In this document: in pieces, positions 22,938-31,058 of the stretch | Position numbering within the stretch: position 1 is the stretch's first letter | How the letters are laid out: each line of letters begins with the position of its first letter | Program-made: the position numbers and the translations under genes | The notes under the pieces: generated by a model | Told to the model about the DNA's origin: nothing | Seen by the model: only the letters and a program-made list of their open reading frames with translations | The model's database searches: none | Virus record (IMG/VR): IMGVR_UViG_3300020118_000203 | Span: 1 to 31,789 of that record | Source: a virus | Length of the DNA stretch: 31,789 bases | Reading direction: 5' to 3' (one strand)

Positions 22938-23393
22938 TTAAGATTCCTGGAACTTGTTCGTCCGGTAGAGGACGTAAAAATTGAGAATGGCGCCCCCGAT
23001 GGTGCGCTCTTTCTGGTCCATGAGGATCGAATCATCCTCGAGGAAGGTTGCAGTCGCGAGGCCGCCCCATTTGATATCATCACCTGTGGCTTTGTAGACA
23101 TCGGCGATGATTTTCCGGACCTCCTCATGGGTGAGAGATCCAGAGGTGCAGACGAGCTCGACCTCGAAATAGAGATTCCAGTTATCGAAGCTCGCGGGTC
23201 CGCCGGTGACTTCATCGGCTTTGACTTCCTTATAATCCCGGATATTGAGAGCGGGGAGGTCCTGGGCCTGGATGATGCCAGGGCGCCAGACGAAGACATT
23301 GTTTCCGACGTTGGTGTGATAGGTATTCGCAATCTTGATTGTCTGGTATTTTGTTTTGATCGCATCGACAATGCTCTGCCGTTTGATAGCCAT
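22938..23393 (-). CDS. Tail terminator-like (gpU/Z-type) protein
   Basis: The 151-residue protein has the alternating pattern of siphovirus tail terminators or tail-completion proteins: N-terminal helix RQSIVDAIKTKYQTIK, a LPALNIRDYKEVKADE strand-turn, NWNLYFEVELVC, helix THEEVRKIIADVYKATG, and a closing GAILNFYVLYRT strand. It lies two genes upstream of the tail tube gene, between head-tail joining and tube genes, as in lambda U and Z. Assignment rests on position and fold pattern. The start at 23393 has no clear ribosome site and follows the previous stop at once. Confidence 0.65.
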   Translation of the reverse strand: MAIKRQSIVDAIKTKYQTIKIANTYHTNVGNNVFVWRPGIIQAQDLPALNIRDYKEVKADEVTGGPASFDNWNLYFEVELVCTSGSLTHEEVRKIIADVYKATGDDIKWGGLATATFLEDDSILMDQKERTIGGAILNFYVLYRTNKFQES

Positions 23394-23394
23394 T

Positions 23395-23712
23395 TCAAGA
23401 GGCCGAGTCCCTGGATAGGTTCACCATCGTAATTCCGGTTGTCGATGGATGCACCTCGGTGACATGATACACGATGATATCGATCGTAAGCGTGGCCTTG
23501 TTATTGATCCCAGGACAATTGGCACTCCGGATGAGTGCGGTTGGCCCGACTGATTCGAAAGTCGTGCCCCCGATCGATACATCCATCTTTTCGCGCTCGA
23601 AGATGATCTTGATTGAGTGGGATCCGCCTGAGGGGTCGACGTAGGTGCAGGGATCGGCGAAATCGCTCTCATCGAAAAAAACGTCGATATCCTCTTCCCA
23701 GATCTTGGTCAA
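23395..23712 (-). CDS. Head-tail joining-like protein (gpFII type)
   Basis: The start TTG 23712 overlaps the upstream stop as TTGA, the third such overlap in the window; a start at 23787 would overlap the previous gene by 79 nt. The 105-residue protein begins TKIWEEDIDVFFDES, is beta-rich (SIKIIFEREKMDVSIGG, LTIDIIVYHVTEV) and ends in a hydrophilic tail. Size, position and strand order resemble the lambda FII family of head-tail connectors. The match is by pattern only. Confidence 0.55.
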   Translation of the reverse strand: MTKIWEEDIDVFFDESDFADPCTYVDPSGGSHSIKIIFEREKMDVSIGGTTFESVGPTALIRSANCPGINNKATLTIDIIVYHVTEVHPSTTGITMVNLSRDSAS

Positions 23713-24206
23713 GGTTTGTAATTCACCGTCGATGTATATTTGGGGCTCGTCACGCCCTGGCCTGACGATCTGAAGGCATAACGCCACCTCAGGACGACAT
23801 CCAGGCCTGTGAACTTCTCGGCCGCCGCGCTACGGAGCGAAAACTCCTTCCAGGATGATCCCGTCGATTGGAAAATGAGGGAGTCTGCGAGCACATTCGT
23901 CCAGGTGGACGATCCCCGGATCTCGATGTCGGCATATACATCGATCTTCGCGCTATCTGTGACCATCACCGTGTTGGAGAGAAATTTCGCAGCTCCCACC
24001 CTGAGGCCGCCCGCCGAAGGCGATGGGAACGTATCGATCTGGCTTGCGATGAACGATGCGCCTGATGCGAGCGAATACGTGTTGAAGAGCGAGATGCCCT
24101 TCGGATTGAAGCTCGTTTGCGCCGGCGCCGGGTCCGTCAGCGCGAAAACGAGCAGAAGGGGGATGAGAAGCGCCCCGACGATATGTTTGTGTGAGCTCGT
24201 CGTCAT
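23709..24206 (-). CDS. Exported protein within head-tail module
   Basis: The 165-residue protein starts with a clear Sec leader: a basic N-terminus, IVGALLIPLLLVFAL and APAQ with likely cleavage before Gln. The mature part is Ser/Thr-rich and beta-type (RVGAAKFLSNTVMVTDSAKIDVYADIEI; LDVVLRWRYAF). The ATG overlaps the previous stop (ATGA). No family is recognised. An exported protein between capsid and head-tail joining genes is unusual. Its composition resembles the exported fibre proteins at 8961-12478. Confidence 0.65.
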   Translation of the reverse strand: MTTSSHKHIVGALLIPLLLVFALTDPAPAQTSFNPKGISLFNTYSLASGASFIASQIDTFPSPSAGGLRVGAAKFLSNTVMVTDSAKIDVYADIEIRGSSTWTNVLADSLIFQSTGSSWKEFSLRSAAAEKFTGLDVVLRWRYAFRSSGQGVTSPKYTSTVNYKP

Positions 24207-24406
24207 GATTTGTCTCCGTCCGGCTGTGTCGTCTTGTCTTTCTTATCTTTCTTGACGGCCTTCGAATTGTCGCCTTTCGAGAGCCGGCCGATCGAGACGA
24301 GGTAATTGCCTTCCTGCTCATCGAGTGTGACAACGTCGCCAACCTCTTTATGCTCGCCCTCGATGAAGCAGCTTTTTTCGACCGTGTAACTCAGAAGTTT
24401 GCCCAT
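24203..24406 (-). CDS. Small head protein, unknown function
   Basis: The 67-residue protein has a compact SH3-like beta pattern (SYTVEKSCFIEGEHKEVGDVVTLDEQEGNYLVSIGR, given here as successive strands around EVGD) and a very basic-acidic tail (KAVKKDKKDKTTQPDGDKS). GGAG precedes the ATG. Its place after the capsid gene is that of a head decoration or FI-type protein, but no assignment is secure. It begins 28 nt past the terminator that follows the capsid gene. Confidence 0.6.
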   Translation of the reverse strand: MGKLLSYTVEKSCFIEGEHKEVGDVVTLDEQEGNYLVSIGRLSKGDNSKAVKKDKKDKTTQPDGDKS

Positions 24407-24433
24407 TTGAAATTCTCCTTATCGATTGGGTTC

Positions 24434-24468
24434 AAAATGCGGCGCCCCGGATAGACAAGAGGCGCCGC
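24434..24468 (-). terminator. Intrinsic terminator after major capsid gene
   Basis: On the minus strand GCGGCGCCTC (24468-24459) pairs with GGGGCGCCGC (24448-24439), one G-U pair, around a 10-nt loop, and ATTTTG follows. It starts 49 nt past the capsid stop. The T-run is short, so it may act as an attenuator. Confidence 0.65.
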
Positions 24469-24516
24469 CTCGTAATTTTCAGGAACGCTTCAGCTTCCGC
24501 GCGGGGACCTCAGCCC

Positions 24517-26529
24517 TTACGAAATGCTGTTTGAGGCCGCGATCGCGGCGACCTGTCGCAGCACGGTATCGACGTCGACGTAGATATTGACGCGCGTGAG
24601 GCCGTCCTTATCGCCCGCATAGGGATTCACCAGGATATCCAGATTGCCCCAGTAGCCCAGGATCTCTTGTGAGAAATCGCCGAAGAACATGTAGCCCGAG
24701 GCGATCTGATTCGAGATGATCGAGCCATAGCCGTTGACGAGCCCGGAATCATCCATCAGGAACACCGGAAAGCCGGGCGTCTTCGGCCGCGTCTTCATGA
24801 TGCCACGGACGGCGGGATTGGTGATATAGAACATCGTCTCGACGTCCGCGTTTCCGACCGCGACGTCGGTTTCGAATTCGACGACGGCATCCCATCCCAT
24901 GCTCGCACCACTGACGGCGCCGATGCCGGTTTCATTCGCGATGCCCTTGGGCTGATTCGAACTTCCAAGCCCGTGAAAGACGGCCTTATCAACGCCGAGG
25001 CGCGCGATCGTCAGGAGATCGTTCTGGACGAGCGTCTCGATCGACGGGGTCGACTGCAGGAGGAGAAGCCTCGTGTACTCCTGGAATGCGCGGCCTTCCT
25101 TGGGGCTCATTGGGAGCGAGCCTGTGGTGAGGGCGGATCCTGAGGTCGTGCCCGTCTCCCCGGTCCATTCGAAGCTCGCGGCGCCCGTCTGGCGCGGGAT
25201 GGAAATATTGCCCTGGAGTCCGAAGAGAACCTGGACGCCGGCGCGGCCTGCGACCGCCCGATTTCTCAAGAGATCGACGAAGAGATCGGCGCGAAGGTCT
25301 GTGGCAATGAGCTCCTTGGCTCCGCTTGTCGTTGTGGTCGTGAGCGCCCGGGCGGCATGGACGAGGCCTGCCTCGAGGGCGATCCGCTTGAGTTCCGCAA
25401 CCTCTGATTCCGAGCCGATCGGGATGACGCTCGCCCGGTTCTGTATATCCCAGGGAACGAAACTTCCATTGGGCTTTTTCTGGACGCGCTTGGCGATCTC
25501 GGTCGAACATTCCTCCTCGAACTCCGCCTTGATGCGAGAGTTCGGAAGCTTCGACTGGATGAGCCTGAGGAGAGAATACCGCTTCGTCTCCTTCTCCGAG
25601 AGCCCGAGCTGGGAATCGGGCGTGAAGATCGCACCGCCGTCTGCGGCCATCCGATCTGCGATCAGCCCTTTGAAATCGCGGACCGGCAAGCCTTTGTTGA
25701 TCGCCTCCGTGCGGAGCTCCACGATCTTCGGCATGCGCGTGGTGAATTTGGCTGAAATCGATTCGATATCAGCCACCCGCTGCCGCTCGTCCCTCAGGAT
25801 CTCTTCTTCGGTCTTCGCCGGCGGGTCCTGTACTGTTTCTTTTGTCATGGTTCTTACTCCCATAATGGTGATTGGTTCCTCTTCCGGCTTATGGCCTTCG
25901 GGGATGAGTGAATTCAGATCAAAATTGCGCCCTTCGGCGATCATCTCGAACGCCTTGAGATCGTCGTAATATTCGAGGCCGCGATGGCCCACGGAGGTGT
26001 CGGCGGGGATCGAAACGGACGATCCCTCGATGGGCTCCCAATCGTCGATGCGGTAGACGGGAGCCTTATCGCGCAGCGCCATCGCCTTTATCTCGTCGGT
26101 CATCTCCTCGGGTGCAAGCTCGGTATAGCGATGGACGAGATATCCTTGAGAAGTCTCGAGCCTGATTTTGTCGCTATGGAGCGAGAAAAGCTCATCCCCC
26201 AAGAGTGTGCGCGCGAAACGGACATCACCGGAAGTATTCTTGCCGTCGTTTTTGTAATTCTCAATTCGTCCGCCCTGCCGGCGCATATCATGCATATCGA
26301 GGAAGGCGAGGCCGCCTGATGCCCGGCCCATGCGAACCGCGGCCGGGTCGTGATTTAGAACCTCAATCCCCCACCACCGGGAGATGGGATTATCGGAGGA
26401 GAAGGTCATCGGAATGGTTCGACTCTCCTTATCGATTGCGGCATCTCTTTGCTGGTGGATGATCCGGTAATGCGGCTTCGAGGTGATATACGCTCGGACT
26501 TCCTCGGGGCTCAAATGTTTCTTCTTCAT
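24517..26529 (-). CDS. Fused prohead protease and HK97-type major capsid protein
   Basis: The 670-residue polyprotein has an N-terminal U35-type prohead protease (about 20-200): MTFSSDNPISRWWG strand, His80 in FLDMHD, and Ser170 in IEGSSVSIPAD, the expected catalytic His and Ser. A charged helical delta/scaffold-like part (about 240-350, EEEILRDERQRVADIE, EFEEECSTEIAKRVQ) follows. The C-terminal part from about 400 is HK97-fold capsid: LRNRAVAGRAGVQVLFG, SIPRQTGAASFEWTGE, and a late YGSIISNQIASGYMFFGDFSQ P-domain. Self-cleavage should release protease, scaffold and shell. AGGAG lies 10 bases upstream of the ATG. Confidence 0.9.
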   Translation of the reverse strand: MKKKHLSPEEVRAYITSKPHYRIIHQQRDAAIDKESRTIPMTFSSDNPISRWWGIEVLNHDPAAVRMGRASGGLAFLDMHDMRRQGGRIENYKNDGKNTSGDVRFARTLLGDELFSLHSDKIRLETSQGYLVHRYTELAPEEMTDEIKAMALRDKAPVYRIDDWEPIEGSSVSIPADTSVGHRGLEYYDDLKAFEMIAEGRNFDLNSLIPEGHKPEEEPITIMGVRTMTKETVQDPPAKTEEEILRDERQRVADIESISAKFTTRMPKIVELRTEAINKGLPVRDFKGLIADRMAADGGAIFTPDSQLGLSEKETKRYSLLRLIQSKLPNSRIKAEFEEECSTEIAKRVQKKPNGSFVPWDIQNRASVIPIGSESEVAELKRIALEAGLVHAARALTTTTTSGAKELIATDLRADLFVDLLRNRAVAGRAGVQVLFGLQGNISIPRQTGAASFEWTGETGTTSGSALTTGSLPMSPKEGRAFQEYTRLLLLQSTPSIETLVQNDLLTIARLGVDKAVFHGLGSSNQPKGIANETGIGAVSGASMGWDAVVEFETDVAVGNADVETMFYITNPAVRGIMKTRPKTPGFPVFLMDDSGLVNGYGSIISNQIASGYMFFGDFSQEILGYWGNLDILVNPYAGDKDGLTRVNIYVDVDTVLRQVAAIAASNSIS

Positions 26530-26530
26530 T

Positions 26531-28099
26531 TCAGTTTACTCCTACAAGTGCGCCATTTGTTTTCTTGTCTTTTGCTGGAGCGGCGCCCGGCTCCTGGAGA
26601 TCCGGGCCGCCTGTAAGGGGCGCGGTCGGCTTCGCGTCGAAATTGAGCGTGACCCCGTATTTTTTCGCGAGTTCATTGGCGCGCGCGGCTTCTTCCAGGA
26701 TCTCCTCAAGATCATCTCCGTTCTGGGCAACCTCGCGAGTGAGCGAGGTGAGGCCTGAGCGAAGCTTCATGAGTGTCGCCTCCGCATCCTTGGTCGGATC
26801 AACCCAAGGCCAGCGCTTCCCGATGAAATAGGGCTTATCGTAATAATCGAACTCGGCCATGGGATCCCGGCGCCGGCCGTCGAGTGTGATCGCCCCTTTG
26901 AGGAGCGCCTGTTCCAGCCAGCTTGAGAAGAGCGGCTCGAGGAAGGACTCTATCATCCACTCCTGAGCCATCATCCAGCTCTCGCGCTCATCCAGGAGGC
27001 CCACGCGGCCGGAGGAATAGCTCGTCTCGGTGAGATCGTTCGCAAGGGTGATGTAGCTGACGTCGAGGCCGCTCGCGGCGCGCTTGCCCTCCATTTTCAT
27101 GAAGGGTTCGAACTGAGCATCGGGGAAATTCGCGTGAGGCTGGTTAACCTCGTATCCTTTGGGAAGGAGATGATAGGATCCTTCCTCGGTGTCGATCGTG
27201 ATATTTCCATCGGCATCCTTCCCATCACCGACGAATTCCGCAGGGATCTGATCGGGTTTGGGCTGGATGAAACCGAGTCGTCGGGCGGCGATCGTCGCAT
27301 TGGTCAGATTCGCGCTTTCATACTCCGCAATCTTCTGCATGCGGAGCATCGAGGGGGCCATCTCGGAGACGCCTCGCGTCTGGAAGGCGCGCGTCTTATC
27401 GAAGCCATAGTAGATTTGATCGGCCGGCACGCGCGTCCGATCGGCAACGAACCCCAGGGAGAAGACCGAGATTCCGGGCACCCACTTCCTCAACCAGTAG
27501 GCGACGCGCCTCCTGTTTTTATCGAATTCAATTCCCATGATGACGACATTGCCGCCCGGGGCGACGACGGTGTAAGTCTCATCGAGAATATCGGGCTCGA
27601 GGACCTCGAGCTGGAATCCATATTTGGAAGAATTCCTCACACCCCGGACGAGGAACTCGCCATCGCGCTTGAGGTGGGTCGTGACGATATGCTGGATCGA
27701 CCGGAAGGATTCCTGACCGGTGACGTCACAATTCTTCCGGCGGGACCAATCCCTGAAGGCTTCCTCGATCATGGCATTCGCATGCTTATCGGGAATTTTA
27801 TTTCCCTTGGCGTCGATATCGACGACCTTCATTTTCAGCGCGAAGCCATAGGCGCCCGGGATATTCTTTCTCGCGAGCTTGAGATAGCGGCTTCCGAAAC
27901 AGTCGTTCTGTTCGAGATAGCGGGCCCGGGCACGCAGCGGAACGAGGCCCTGCCGCACATCCTGATCCATTGAAGTCGGGCCGATCGGGAAACTGAGCGA
28001 GAGGCGGTCGAGCTTCGAGGCCTCGTAGCTTCGGAGCTTCGAGGCGACGCGAAAGAGATGCGTTGCTACGACGCGGGCGATATCGCGCATGAAGCTCAT
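26531..28099 (-). CDS. Portal protein, lambda gpB family
   Basis: The 522-residue protein matches the lambda-type portal layout: N-terminal RARARYLEQNDCFGSRYLKLARKNI (57-81, in two parts), a wing region with EAFRDWSRRKNCDVTGQESF, DGEFLVRG, LEVLEPDILDE, the stem/clip LGFIQ-P and MEGKRAASGLDVSYITLANDLTETSYSSGR (about 345-375), and an acidic C-terminal crown. It forms the dodecameric DNA entry ring. It lies between the head-completion-like protein and the capsid gene, with an ATGA overlap upstream. Confidence 0.92.
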   Translation of the reverse strand: MSFMRDIARVVATHLFRVASKLRSYEASKLDRLSLSFPIGPTSMDQDVRQGLVPLRARARYLEQNDCFGSRYLKLARKNIPGAYGFALKMKVVDIDAKGNKIPDKHANAMIEEAFRDWSRRKNCDVTGQESFRSIQHIVTTHLKRDGEFLVRGVRNSSKYGFQLEVLEPDILDETYTVVAPGGNVVIMGIEFDKNRRRVAYWLRKWVPGISVFSLGFVADRTRVPADQIYYGFDKTRAFQTRGVSEMAPSMLRMQKIAEYESANLTNATIAARRLGFIQPKPDQIPAEFVGDGKDADGNITIDTEEGSYHLLPKGYEVNQPHANFPDAQFEPFMKMEGKRAASGLDVSYITLANDLTETSYSSGRVGLLDERESWMMAQEWMIESFLEPLFSSWLEQALLKGAITLDGRRRDPMAEFDYYDKPYFIGKRWPWVDPTKDAEATLMKLRSGLTSLTREVAQNGDDLEEILEEAARANELAKKYGVTLNFDAKPTAPLTGGPDLQEPGAAPAKDKKTNGALVGVN

Positions 28100-28659
28100 T
28101 GGGTCGGCGCCAGCCTTGCGAGAACTTTTCGAGAGCCCAGGCCCTGGTTGATCCTTTCCAGATTCTCCTCGTTCTGAATCTCGAGGATGAGCTGGGACCG
28201 GAGTTTCATGAGATCCTCGAGCTTCGGGCGAATGAGGCGACGGCCGGCGATCTCGAGCTCGAGGACGGGCCGGGTGGAATAGGATTTGATCGCCGCTTCC
28301 ACTTTCTCGAGACTCTGGCGCGCGAAGGATCTCCGATCCGACGGCGAGGTTTCATCGGCAAGATTCGGGAGAATCTCGATGGACCCGGTCCAGAGCGTGT
28401 GACGCTCGAGATCGGCTCCCGATCCGCGCTCGACGTAACCGACAAACGAATAGACGCCGGCGGCAAGAGCTTTCGACGCATCAGAAGAGATAGCAAACAG
28501 GTAGGCGTCAGAATCGACGGTAGATGTGACGTCGAATTTTCCGGAGGCGCTTGTCAGGTGATACTTCGCCGCCCATCCACCGATGGGGGGATAGAGATCA
28601 GATGTCTTCTTCCAGGCGACGCTATCGCCCGCGCGGAAGGAGTTAAGCTCTGAATCCAC
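28096..28659 (-). CDS. Head-completion-like protein between terminase and portal
   Basis: The 187-residue protein has an N-terminal beta domain (AGDSVAWKKTSDLYPPIGGWAAKYHL, AGVYSFVGYVERG, WTGSIEILPNL) and a C-terminal helical part (RPVLELEIAGRRLIRPKLEDLMKLRSQLILEI, ERINQGLGSRKV, treated as separate helices). The second part resembles gpW-like head-tail joining proteins and conserved 'LxxLRxxL...E' phage proteins. The start GTG 28659 lacks a strong ribosome site. The pairing with the portal gene (ATGA) supports a head-completion role, but the N-terminal domain is unassigned. Confidence 0.6.
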   Translation of the reverse strand: MDSELNSFRAGDSVAWKKTSDLYPPIGGWAAKYHLTSASGKFDVTSTVDSDAYLFAISSDASKALAAGVYSFVGYVERGSGADLERHTLWTGSIEILPNLADETSPSDRRSFARQSLEKVEAAIKSYSTRPVLELEIAGRRLIRPKLEDLMKLRSQLILEIQNEENLERINQGLGSRKVLARLAPTQ

Positions 28660-28716
28660 TACCAGCTTCGTTTCATTTTATGCGGTCCGGAATGATGAGT
28701 TCTTCATTCGGGAACG

Positions 28717-28745
28717 ATAATCGCGAACTTCTGTGTAATTGTCAG
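28717..28745 (-). promoter_or_regulatory. Possible late-operon promoter
   Basis: Minus-strand CTGACA (28745-28740), a 17-bp spacer and GATTAT (28722-28717) would start a transcript about 50 nt upstream of the head-completion-like gene. The match is moderate and no activator site is evident. Confidence 0.3.
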
Positions 28746-28764
28746 GGGATTTTTGGGGATTTTT
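28745..28764 (+). repeat. Two tandem GGGGATTTTT repeats
   Basis: GGGGATTTTT occurs twice without a gap, at 28745-28754 and 28755-28764, and is followed by GCTCCCCC, which could pair with either G-run. It overlaps the -35 box of the candidate promoter. Confidence 0.6.
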
Positions 28765-28851
28765 GCTCCCCCAACCGGGTCTAAATCAACAACTTAGCTC
28801 TGCGGGGTTTTTGAGAAAATCGGAACTTGAGGGGTGAGCGCGGAAAAGCTA

Positions 28852-29079
28852 CTAAAATCGGGGTTTATCGATCCGGCGGATGGTGAGTTCTCGGGGTTGA
28901 GCAGGGGCCGATGAAGGAAGAATTTTAAACGTGAGAATCCTCTCGATCTGATAGGATGAGAGCGAATCGAGGATCGATTCTACTACCTCCGAATCGCTCA
29001 TATGCAGATCCGCTCCGATCGCTCTCAGCTTTGCGGCATTGCGGACAATCTTAGGCCGAGAGACCGTTTGTTCTGTCAC
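28852..29079 (-). CDS. Small protein after large terminase gene
   Basis: The 75-residue protein starts at GTG 29079, overlapping the terminase stop (GTGA). It has a helical middle (SEVVESILDSLSSYQIERIL) and a basic C-terminus (LTIRRIDKPRF). It takes the place of lambda W, but the sequence does not match gpW clearly, so identity as a head-tail joining protein is only positional. The non-coding gap follows it. Confidence 0.6.
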   Translation of the reverse strand: MTEQTVSRPKIVRNAAKLRAIGADLHMSDSEVVESILDSLSSYQIERILTFKILPSSAPAQPRELTIRRIDKPRF

Positions 29080-31058
29080 CGGCGGCGATCGCGCGAGCGG
29101 GAGATCTTCGTGATGAAGCTCGCCGAGCGCTTGGGGGGCTCGGGAACCGGATGATCATTCTGACTATCGGCGATGGGCGAGGATTTCAGTGCGCTGATTT
29201 TTTCTTCGAGCCTCTCTTTGAGCTTGTCAAAATTCGGGCGCAGGAGCTCGACGGCCGCCAAATTGTAGACCTTGCAGTCGAGCATTTCATTGCGCTCTCC
29301 CTCTTTCAGCTTCCACACATACTTATAAAAGCCCTTGGCATCCCGAACGATCACGCGCTTCTCGGCGGTGAGCTGGCGGAAGTAATCATCCTTGCAGCGA
29401 TCGGGGAAGTGCATATAGCCCGGACCGGGTTTGTCGATCGCGAGGCGGTCCATGATCCGGGTCTTGATCGCATCGACGCCGATGATGGCGAGACGGGCCC
29501 GCTGCTTATTGTTGTAGTGGACCTTGATGATGAACTCGCGCTTGGAGCCCTCCTCCCCTTTGACGGCGAAGAAGCGTTTCATCTGGCGCTCCTTCACATA
29601 GGAGTAGGCGTTCTGCGTCGAATAGCCGCTATCGACGGTGACGCAGGCGAGACCATTCGAGGTCCAGGGTTTCAAGACGAGCCCCGATTCATGATGCCAT
29701 TCGATCGCGAGGAAGGTATCGAGCTCCGCCCAGGTCGCGGATCGGTCCGGGGATCCGATGATGATGCGGCGATCGATGAACCAGTTTTCAAAATTGAGCC
29801 CCCACCCTTCTACGGTCGCCTCGAGGCGGTCGATCTGGATGTCGACTGCGGCAGTGAGGACCAGGGCGCCAGAGGGGACATGCTCATACTTCTCCACGCG
29901 CTTTAAGAGGCTATCCTCATCGATCTCGATCGACTTCTCCTCTTCGAAGGTCTCACCCAATCGTTGATTGATGAAGACTCGGAGGCGTTCTTTAAGTTTT
30001 TTGGTGCCCAGGAATCCCTTTGCCAGTTCATTCCAGCTTGAGAATGGACTGACGAGCTCGGAGAGATGGAAGCCGGCATGATTTGTCACCTCTGGTTTGA
30101 GCGCGATCCACTTGCCGGCGCGGATCATGGCAAGTTTCGACCGCTCCTCGAGCTTGGCATGGCAGTTCTGGCACTCATAGTAGCACCAGGAGAGATTCTC
30201 TTTGTCGAACCTCAGATACGATCCCGAGAGGGAGCTAAACTGGGAGCGCGGCGAGAAGATGAGGAGCTGGCTGAACCGGCACTCGGGGCATGGAACATAA
30301 AAATGCCGCTGGTCTGAAGTGAGATATTCCGCTTCGATCCTCGAGAGGCCGCGGGTCGTGGGGTTTGAAACTTTGACAATCTTCCGGTGATGGTAGAGAT
30401 AGGTGATCGTGCGGTTACGCGCGAGCTCGATCTGGTCGCCCTCGCCGCCTGCGGAAGTCTCATAGCCGTCGACGTCGTCGAGCAAGACGCGCTGGATAGT
30501 TTTCTGGCGGAAGCCGGCCGCAGAGTTGGAGCCGATTATATACAGAACTCCGCCAGGGAAGTTTTTGTGGAGGATCTCGTTTTTGCGGTCCTTGATCTTG
30601 TCAGAATGGACCTTGCCGCGGAGGCATGGTGTATCGCGGACCATGGGATCGAAGTGATCCTTCGACCAGGTGCGACCCTCATTCTTCCCGGGCTGGACGA
30701 CGAGTATGGGCCCCGGGTCCTGGTCGATCCAATAGCCGACGGCATTATCGATCACGGCCTGGGTGCCGCCCGTGCGGACGCTCTTCATGAGGGTGATCTC
30801 ATCGATCCGGGGGTCGGTGAGAGCATCCATCATCTCGCGCTGATACTCAGCCTTGCTTGTCTCCCACCGGCCGCTTTCCGCGCTTGCCTCGGGCGAGAGC
30901 ATCCGGTAGCGGTCCGCCCACTGGCTTACCGTCAGGAGCGGCGGCGGCTTGAAGATCTCGGTCGACCGGACGAGCCGCAATCGGAAGTTTTCGAGTCCTA
31001 CCGATTCGATCGGGGACTGAGGAGAGCTCCTCGAGGCATTTGCGGATGAAGTTGACAA
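29076..31058 (-). CDS. Large terminase subunit, GpA family
   Basis: The 660-residue protein is a GpA-type packaging ATPase/nuclease. The ATPase half has TVSQWADRYRMLSPEA (43-58), a Walker A-like loop KSVRTGGTQ (92-100) and Walker B VLLDDVDG (191-198), with IIGSNSAAGFR between them. A zinc-ribbon-like CPEC...CQNC pair follows (about 256-300). The nuclease half begins near TAAVDIQIDRLEATVEGWG. Such enzymes cut concatemers at cos sites and drive DNA into the prohead. The start ATG 31058 overlaps the small terminase gene by 212 nt, needed to keep the FKPPPLLTVSQWAD part. Confidence 0.92.
   Translation of the reverse strand: MSTSSANASRSSPQSPIESVGLENFRLRLVRSTEIFKPPPLLTVSQWADRYRMLSPEASAESGRWETSKAEYQREMMDALTDPRIDEITLMKSVRTGGTQAVIDNAVGYWIDQDPGPILVVQPGKNEGRTWSKDHFDPMVRDTPCLRGKVHSDKIKDRKNEILHKNFPGGVLYIIGSNSAAGFRQKTIQRVLLDDVDGYETSAGGEGDQIELARNRTITYLYHHRKIVKVSNPTTRGLSRIEAEYLTSDQRHFYVPCPECRFSQLLIFSPRSQFSSLSGSYLRFDKENLSWCYYECQNCHAKLEERSKLAMIRAGKWIALKPEVTNHAGFHLSELVSPFSSWNELAKGFLGTKKLKERLRVFINQRLGETFEEEKSIEIDEDSLLKRVEKYEHVPSGALVLTAAVDIQIDRLEATVEGWGLNFENWFIDRRIIIGSPDRSATWAELDTFLAIEWHHESGLVLKPWTSNGLACVTVDSGYSTQNAYSYVKERQMKRFFAVKGEEGSKREFIIKVHYNNKQRARLAIIGVDAIKTRIMDRLAIDKPGPGYMHFPDRCKDDYFRQLTAEKRVIVRDAKGFYKYVWKLKEGERNEMLDCKVYNLAAVELLRPNFDKLKERLEEKISALKSSPIADSQNDHPVPEPPKRSASFITKISRSRDRRR

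Larger units (their letters stand above)
28660..28851. other. Non-coding gap in late operon
   Basis: No convincing gene is seen on either strand in this 192-nt stretch, the longest gap in the structural operon. It holds a candidate promoter (28717-28745) and a 10-bp tandem repeat (28745-28764) and has a different, G/T-skewed base composition from its neighbours. Confidence 0.6.

Noticed and set aside
23395-23787. Longer 130-residue version of the head-tail joining-like protein
   Set aside because: It would overlap the exported protein gene by 79 nt; the TTG at 23712 gives the usual stop/start overlap.
28745-28770. Intrinsic terminator in the late-operon gap
   Set aside because: The G/C runs could pair over 5 bp but no T-run follows on either strand.
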